A stretch of 10,960 nt of DNA from Bacillota bacterium (GTDB lineage: Bacteria > Bacillota > Clostridia > Clostridiales > Clostridiaceae), in assembly GCA_030706015.1 (NCBI GenBank), contig JAUZPI010000120.1, forward strand, positions 1 through 10,960. Direction: 5' to 3'. Shown one piece after another: positions 7,576 to 10,960 of this stretch. Both the position numbers and the translations under genes were made by a program. How positions within the stretch are numbered: position 1 is the first letter of the stretch; every line of letters begins with the position of its first letter. The notes under the pieces are model-generated. The model was given only the letters and a program-made list of their open reading frames with translations. It ran no database searches and was not told the origin of the DNA.

Positions 7576-7625
7576 ATGGGTTTTTAGGGTTCACTATCGT
7601 CTAAACTAATATGGAGGTAGTCTAA

Positions 7626-9374
7626 ATGAAAAATCGGAAATTTATTAGGAATTCGTTTATATGTATATTAATTTTTATGTTCCAAATTTTTTATGTACCA
7701 GTAATACATGCTCAGAATTTGGGGACATCTTCAAATATGGATGTGGTTTTTGTTCTTGACTCCAGTGGTTCTATGAGCACTAGTGATCCTGAAGAAATAA
7801 GAACAGAGGCTATAAAAATGTTCCTAGATATGAGTCATGTTCAAGGTGATAAGGTGGGTTTAGTTGCATACTCAGATAATATTGTGAGAGAAAAAAGCTT
7901 AGATAAGATTAGTTCCTCTCAGGATAAGGATAGCATAAAGAGCATGATTGAGGGAATTCCATTTGGTCAAAAGACTGATACGGGATTGGGGCTTAAAAGG
8001 GCAGTACAGCTTATGGACAGTGGTCATGATAGTACTCACAAGCCTGTCATTGTACTTCTTTCAGATGGAAAAAACGATCCTCAGAGAAATTCAGATGCAT
8101 CCCTGAAGGATTTAAACGATGCTATAAAGGAAGCTCATGATAAAGGATATCCTGTTTACACAATAGGTCTTAATGCAGATGGTTCTGTAGATAAAAATCA
8201 ATTAGGTAGTATTTCTCAAGGTACTGATGGAAAGAGTTTCATAACCAATACAGCTCAAGATTTGCCTACAATATTGAGAGATATATTCGCAGATAATTTA
8301 AAGCTAAAGGTTATGGATGCAGGAACAATACAAGCTAATGGAGATTATCAGGATGTAAAGTTTTCAATTCCTAATTCAAGTGTGATGGAAGCTAATATAT
8401 CTATGATTTCAACTAATCCAGTGCAGGTAAAACTTATAGATCCAAAAGGTACTGAAGAGCCAGTACCTTCCACTAACAATATATTGACTAGTTCAAAAAA
8501 ATATTCTCTGCTTAAGATTGTAAAACCAGCACAAGGGGATTGGACACTAAAAGTAAAGGGAGTTAGTGGAGATAAGATTCAAGTCAGCCTTATATTCAAC
8601 TATGACTTACAGGTGGAAGCACAAATAACTCCTCAAAGCGTACATAAGGGAGATAAGGTAAATATTAATGCTTACCTTGCAAGCAATTCTCAAAAGGTAG
8701 ATGATAAGGACCTTTATAAAGATATGAGTGCAAAGCTTACTATAAAGAATCTTAAGGATAATTCCTCAAAAGAGGTAAGCTTAACTAATAGCGGCAGTGC
8801 ATTTACAGGAAGCTTCACTATGCCTAGTGATGATAAATATGAACTTAAAGTAACTGTTGATGGAAAGAGCTTCTCAAGAGAAAGCACGCCGGTTGTAATA
8901 GGCGGTGGTGCAGTAGCAGTATCAAAACCTGCCAAGACAAATGATAGTGGAAGCACTGGTCTTATTATAGGTATTGTAGCAGCAATGATATTAATAACTC
9001 TTGCGGTAATTTTAGTATTGATATATAAAAAGAAAAATAGACAAGGTTTCGGACGGGCAATGTTGCAGGTTAGAGATGAAAATACAGCAATAGCAGATCC
9101 GCCTCTATATAGAAACCTGGATACCTACAAAGGAAGTTTTTCATTATTTGAATTGCTTGGTTTAAAGGAGCAGTATAGTGAAACAGAAAAATTAAGATTT
9201 TTATTTAGAGATGATGACAGCGTAGAGGTTAAAAACGAATCTGGCTGCATAATACAAAAATCAGGAAGAAACATTGATGGAGACAGTAAGTTGATATTAC
9301 ACAATGGAGAGAGAATTGTAATAAGATTAAACAAAGTACCAAAGAGTGTTACTATGGAGTTTTATACTAATTAG
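7626..9374 (+). CDS. Secreted/membrane-anchored VWA domain protein with cytosolic tail
   Basis: A 582-residue protein. Residues 1-29 form a signal peptide (basic start, hydrophobic core, likely cut after VIHA). The VWA domain spans about 38-225. It keeps the metal-ion-dependent adhesion site: DSSGS (45-49), a Thr in KTDTG (116-120) and an Asp in SDGKND (146-151). Residues 230 to about 425 are beta-rich, consistent with one or two extracellular Ig-like domains. A single membrane helix covers about 445-467 and is followed by KKKNR. The 110-residue cytosolic tail is beta-rich at its end (about 523-580) and could be an FHA-like fold, though I see no clear phosphothreonine-binding motif. ATG lies seven bases after TGGAGGT (7612-7618). 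Metal-dependent ligand binding outside the cell is expected from the VWA family. Coupling to the GTPases and tubulin-like protein inside is inferred from neighbourhood. Confidence 0.9.
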   Translation: MKNRKFIRNSFICILIFMFQIFYVPVIHAQNLGTSSNMDVVFVLDSSGSMSTSDPEEIRTEAIKMFLDMSHVQGDKVGLVAYSDNIVREKSLDKISSSQDKDSIKSMIEGIPFGQKTDTGLGLKRAVQLMDSGHDSTHKPVIVLLSDGKNDPQRNSDASLKDLNDAIKEAHDKGYPVYTIGLNADGSVDKNQLGSISQGTDGKSFITNTAQDLPTILRDIFADNLKLKVMDAGTIQANGDYQDVKFSIPNSSVMEANISMISTNPVQVKLIDPKGTEEPVPSTNNILTSSKKYSLLKIVKPAQGDWTLKVKGVSGDKIQVSLIFNYDLQVEAQITPQSVHKGDKVNINAYLASNSQKVDDKDLYKDMSAKLTIKNLKDNSSKEVSLTNSGSAFTGSFTMPSDDKYELKVTVDGKSFSRESTPVVIGGGAVAVSKPAKTNDSGSTGLIIGIVAAMILITLAVILVLIYKKKNRQGFGRAMLQVRDENTAIADPPLYRNLDTYKGSFSLFELLGLKEQYSETEKLRFLFRDDDSVEVKNESGCIIQKSGRNIDGDSKLILHNGERIVIRLNKVPKSVTMEFYTN

Positions 9375-9399
9375 GAGTATAGGATAGGGAGGAAAAAAC

Positions 9400-10960
9400 A
9401 TGAATGCTTTAATAAGGGAACACTTAGAAGAGCTTGAGGTAAGTAAGGGCGGAGGAATAATAAGCGATAAAATCCGTGTGGATACAATAGATAATCCAAT
9501 GCTTGTTATAGGCCTTGGGGGTACAGGGATTGATGCTATGCTTAGGCTTAAGTATCAAATAAACAGAAGATTTACTTTGCCAGAAGACCCTATAACAAAG
9601 ATTAAAAAGGAAAAGCCAGATAAGATAGAGTTCTTGGGCTTTGAAACTAATAATGAGGAAAAGAACAAAAAATATAAAGGCATAGGTTTAGATTCTCAAA
9701 GTGAATTAGTACTTCTTTCAAATGCTGAAATAGGATCTATATTAAACGATAGAAAGGTTTTAGATCCATCTATAACAGAATGGCTGTCACCAGAACTAAA
9801 CATCTCTGATGGTATGAAGGGTGCCAGTGGTGTAAGACAGGCAGGAAGACTGCTTATGTTCACAAAGATAAATGAAGTTGTAGACAGTATAGAGAAGAAG
9901 ATAAATGGCCTTTTAAGAGGTAAAAAGGAAAAATTAGATGTATTTATACTTACAGGTTTATCCGGTGGAACAGGTTCTGGCTGTTTCTTAGATATTGCCT
10001 ATATAGTAAGAGGTATAATGGAAAGAAATTTTGGAGGGTCAGGTATAGATAAGGTAAATGTATTAGGTTATCTGTTTACTCCAGATGTAAATCTTTCAAG
10101 AGGCCTTGGCATGCATGAAAGAAATTATATAATGAAAAATGGCTATGCAGCCCTAAAAGAATTAGATTATTTAATGAATATAGCTGAAAGAGGAGATAGA
10201 TTTAAACAAAGATACAAAAATTCTCTTCAAGTGGATTGCCCAATGCCTCCATTTGATCTCTGCCATTTGATCTCTGCTACTAATAAACAGGGAAAAATGC
10301 TGGAGAATGCTTATGATTACTGCATGAATGTTACTGCAGAAAACATAACAAATTTTATGGCAAGTGAAGAAAGAGCAGCAGGAAAAGAATTTGCTATTCA
10401 TGATTATATAAGCAACATAGATACAAATATTAAGAATATGGCAAAGCCTTATTCAGCTAACTACAAATATAATATAATTGGTGCGGCTTCAGCGGTTTTA
10501 CCTATAGAAGAAATAACTACATATATAGCATATAGATTATTTCAAAAGATGGATAAAATGTTTGAGAAAGCTCCGACAGAGCAAGATGCGGATCAATTCA
10601 TAAGGATGATGAGGCTGGACGAGGATTCTGTTATAGGCAGATTTGAAAGTCAATTAGCAGGAAGAAAGCCTGTGCCTGGATATAGGAACAGAGAAAAATA
10701 TAATTATGACAATGTAATCAAAAAAGAAGCAGTTAACATGAACGATGAGCTAAATGAATATCTAAGAGATTGTATTGACGAGTATTCAAAGGTTAAAAAG
10801 CAATACCCAGGAGAAATATCAGAAGGCTTAAAGGAACAGATTAATAGAATGTTCAGTGATCCTAACAAGGGGCCATTTTATGCTTCAAGAATATTGCATT
10901 CCAATACCGGCTTCAATGTTTTAAAGACCTTAGAGGTTACAGTAGAATCTCTTACAGAAA
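9400..10960 (+). CDS. Tubulin-like protein, N-terminal 520 residues (runs off right edge)
   Basis: An open frame from ATG at 9400, seven bases after AGGGAGG (9386-9392), to the end of the window with no stop. A nucleotide-binding glycine loop, VIGLGGTG (36-43), sits where tubulin/FtsZ proteins have their first phosphate loop. The tubulin signature appears as SGGTGSG (188-194), preceded by a hydrophobic strand DVFILTGL. Later landmarks include PFDLCHLISATN (285-296) and GAASAVLP near 361-368. I cannot firmly place the catalytic T7 loop (NxDxxD); NIDTNI at 339-344 is only a candidate. This fits the bacterial 'tubulin-like' family (Pfam Tubulin_2, from memory), which is larger than FtsZ and distinct from it. 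It probably binds GTP and may polymerise. It lies 25 bases after the VWA gene, so they are probably co-transcribed. Confidence 0.88.
   Translation, partial: MNALIREHLEELEVSKGGGIISDKIRVDTIDNPMLVIGLGGTGIDAMLRLKYQINRRFTLPEDPITKIKKEKPDKIEFLGFETNNEEKNKKYKGIGLDSQSELVLLSNAEIGSILNDRKVLDPSITEWLSPELNISDGMKGASGVRQAGRLLMFTKINEVVDSIEKKINGLLRGKKEKLDVFILTGLSGGTGSGCFLDIAYIVRGIMERNFGGSGIDKVNVLGYLFTPDVNLSRGLGMHERNYIMKNGYAALKELDYLMNIAERGDRFKQRYKNSLQVDCPMPPFDLCHLISATNKQGKMLENAYDYCMNVTAENITNFMASEERAAGKEFAIHDYISNIDTNIKNMAKPYSANYKYNIIGAASAVLPIEEITTYIAYRLFQKMDKMFEKAPTEQDADQFIRMMRLDEDSVIGRFESQLAGRKPVPGYRNREKYNYDNVIKKEAVNMNDELNEYLRDCIDEYSKVKKQYPGEISEGLKEQINRMFSDPNKGPFYASRILHSNTGFNVLKTLEVTVESLTE
10249..10276 (+). repeat. 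Perfect 14-bp tandem repeat inside the tubulin-like gene
   Basis: CCATTTGATCTCTG occurs at 10249-10262 and immediately again at 10263-10276. Because 14 is not a multiple of three, the two copies are read in different frames (PFDLC, then HLISA), yet the gene stays open. Gain or loss of one copy would shift the frame. Confidence 0.9.

Noticed and set aside
10171..10401. 76-codon - strand open frame, and similar short - strand frames at 5478-5826, 8714-8956 and 9125-9334
   Set aside because: All are antisense to clear + strand genes or straddle a gene end, and none has family features or a convincing ribosome binding site.
1..10960. CRISPR array, tRNA genes, insertion sequence or restriction-modification genes
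   Set aside because: I saw no regularly spaced repeats, tRNA-like cloverleaf, transposase or methyltransferase motifs on either strand.
9400..10960. Cell-division FtsZ
   Set aside because: The glycine loops are tubulin-type, but the spacing, the length beyond 520 residues, the surrounding sequence and the gene neighbours do not match ftsZ.

Overview
The window is AT-rich, with strong GGAGG-type ribosome binding sites, some TTG starts and codon use favouring A/T third positions. This, and a clostridial-type chemoreceptor remnant at the left edge, suggest a low-GC Firmicute close to Clostridium. The host is inferred from style, not from a species-specific marker.

Left edge (1-545): what may be the last codons of an upstream gene run into a long hairpin terminator (42-89). 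A weak promoter follows, then a 5'-truncated remnant of a methyl-accepting chemotaxis protein (about 214-501) that ends in an excellent intrinsic terminator (501-544). A 195-base leader with a small hairpin and a possible promoter comes next.

Main part (740-10960, all on the + strand): a six-gene locus. In order it encodes (1) an acidic protein with C-terminal beta-sandwich-like regions, 740-1828; (2) a soluble zinc-ribbon GTPase, 1854-3065; (3) a 901-residue protein with the N-terminal hallmarks of GTPase-associated protein 1 (GAP1), 3070-5775; (4) a membrane-anchored zinc-ribbon GTPase, 5844-7487; (5) a secreted-then-anchored von Willebrand factor A (VWA) protein with a cytosolic tail, 7626-9374; and (6) the first 520 codons of a tubulin-like protein, which starts at 9400 and runs off the right edge. 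Genes 1-3 are nearly contiguous. Gene 4 follows after 68 bases and has an unusual start region with alternative hairpins. A likely internal promoter precedes gene 5, and gene 6 follows 25 bases later.

The combination of paired GTPases, GAP1, VWA and a tubulin relative matches, from memory, the GTPase-centred systems predicted by comparative genomics to act in biological conflict or signalling. To my knowledge they have little or no experimental characterisation. A working model, which is inference only: the VWA protein senses something outside the membrane, the membrane GTPase and soluble GTPase with GAP1 act as a nucleotide-dependent relay, and the tubulin-like protein forms or controls a GTP-dependent assembly at the membrane.
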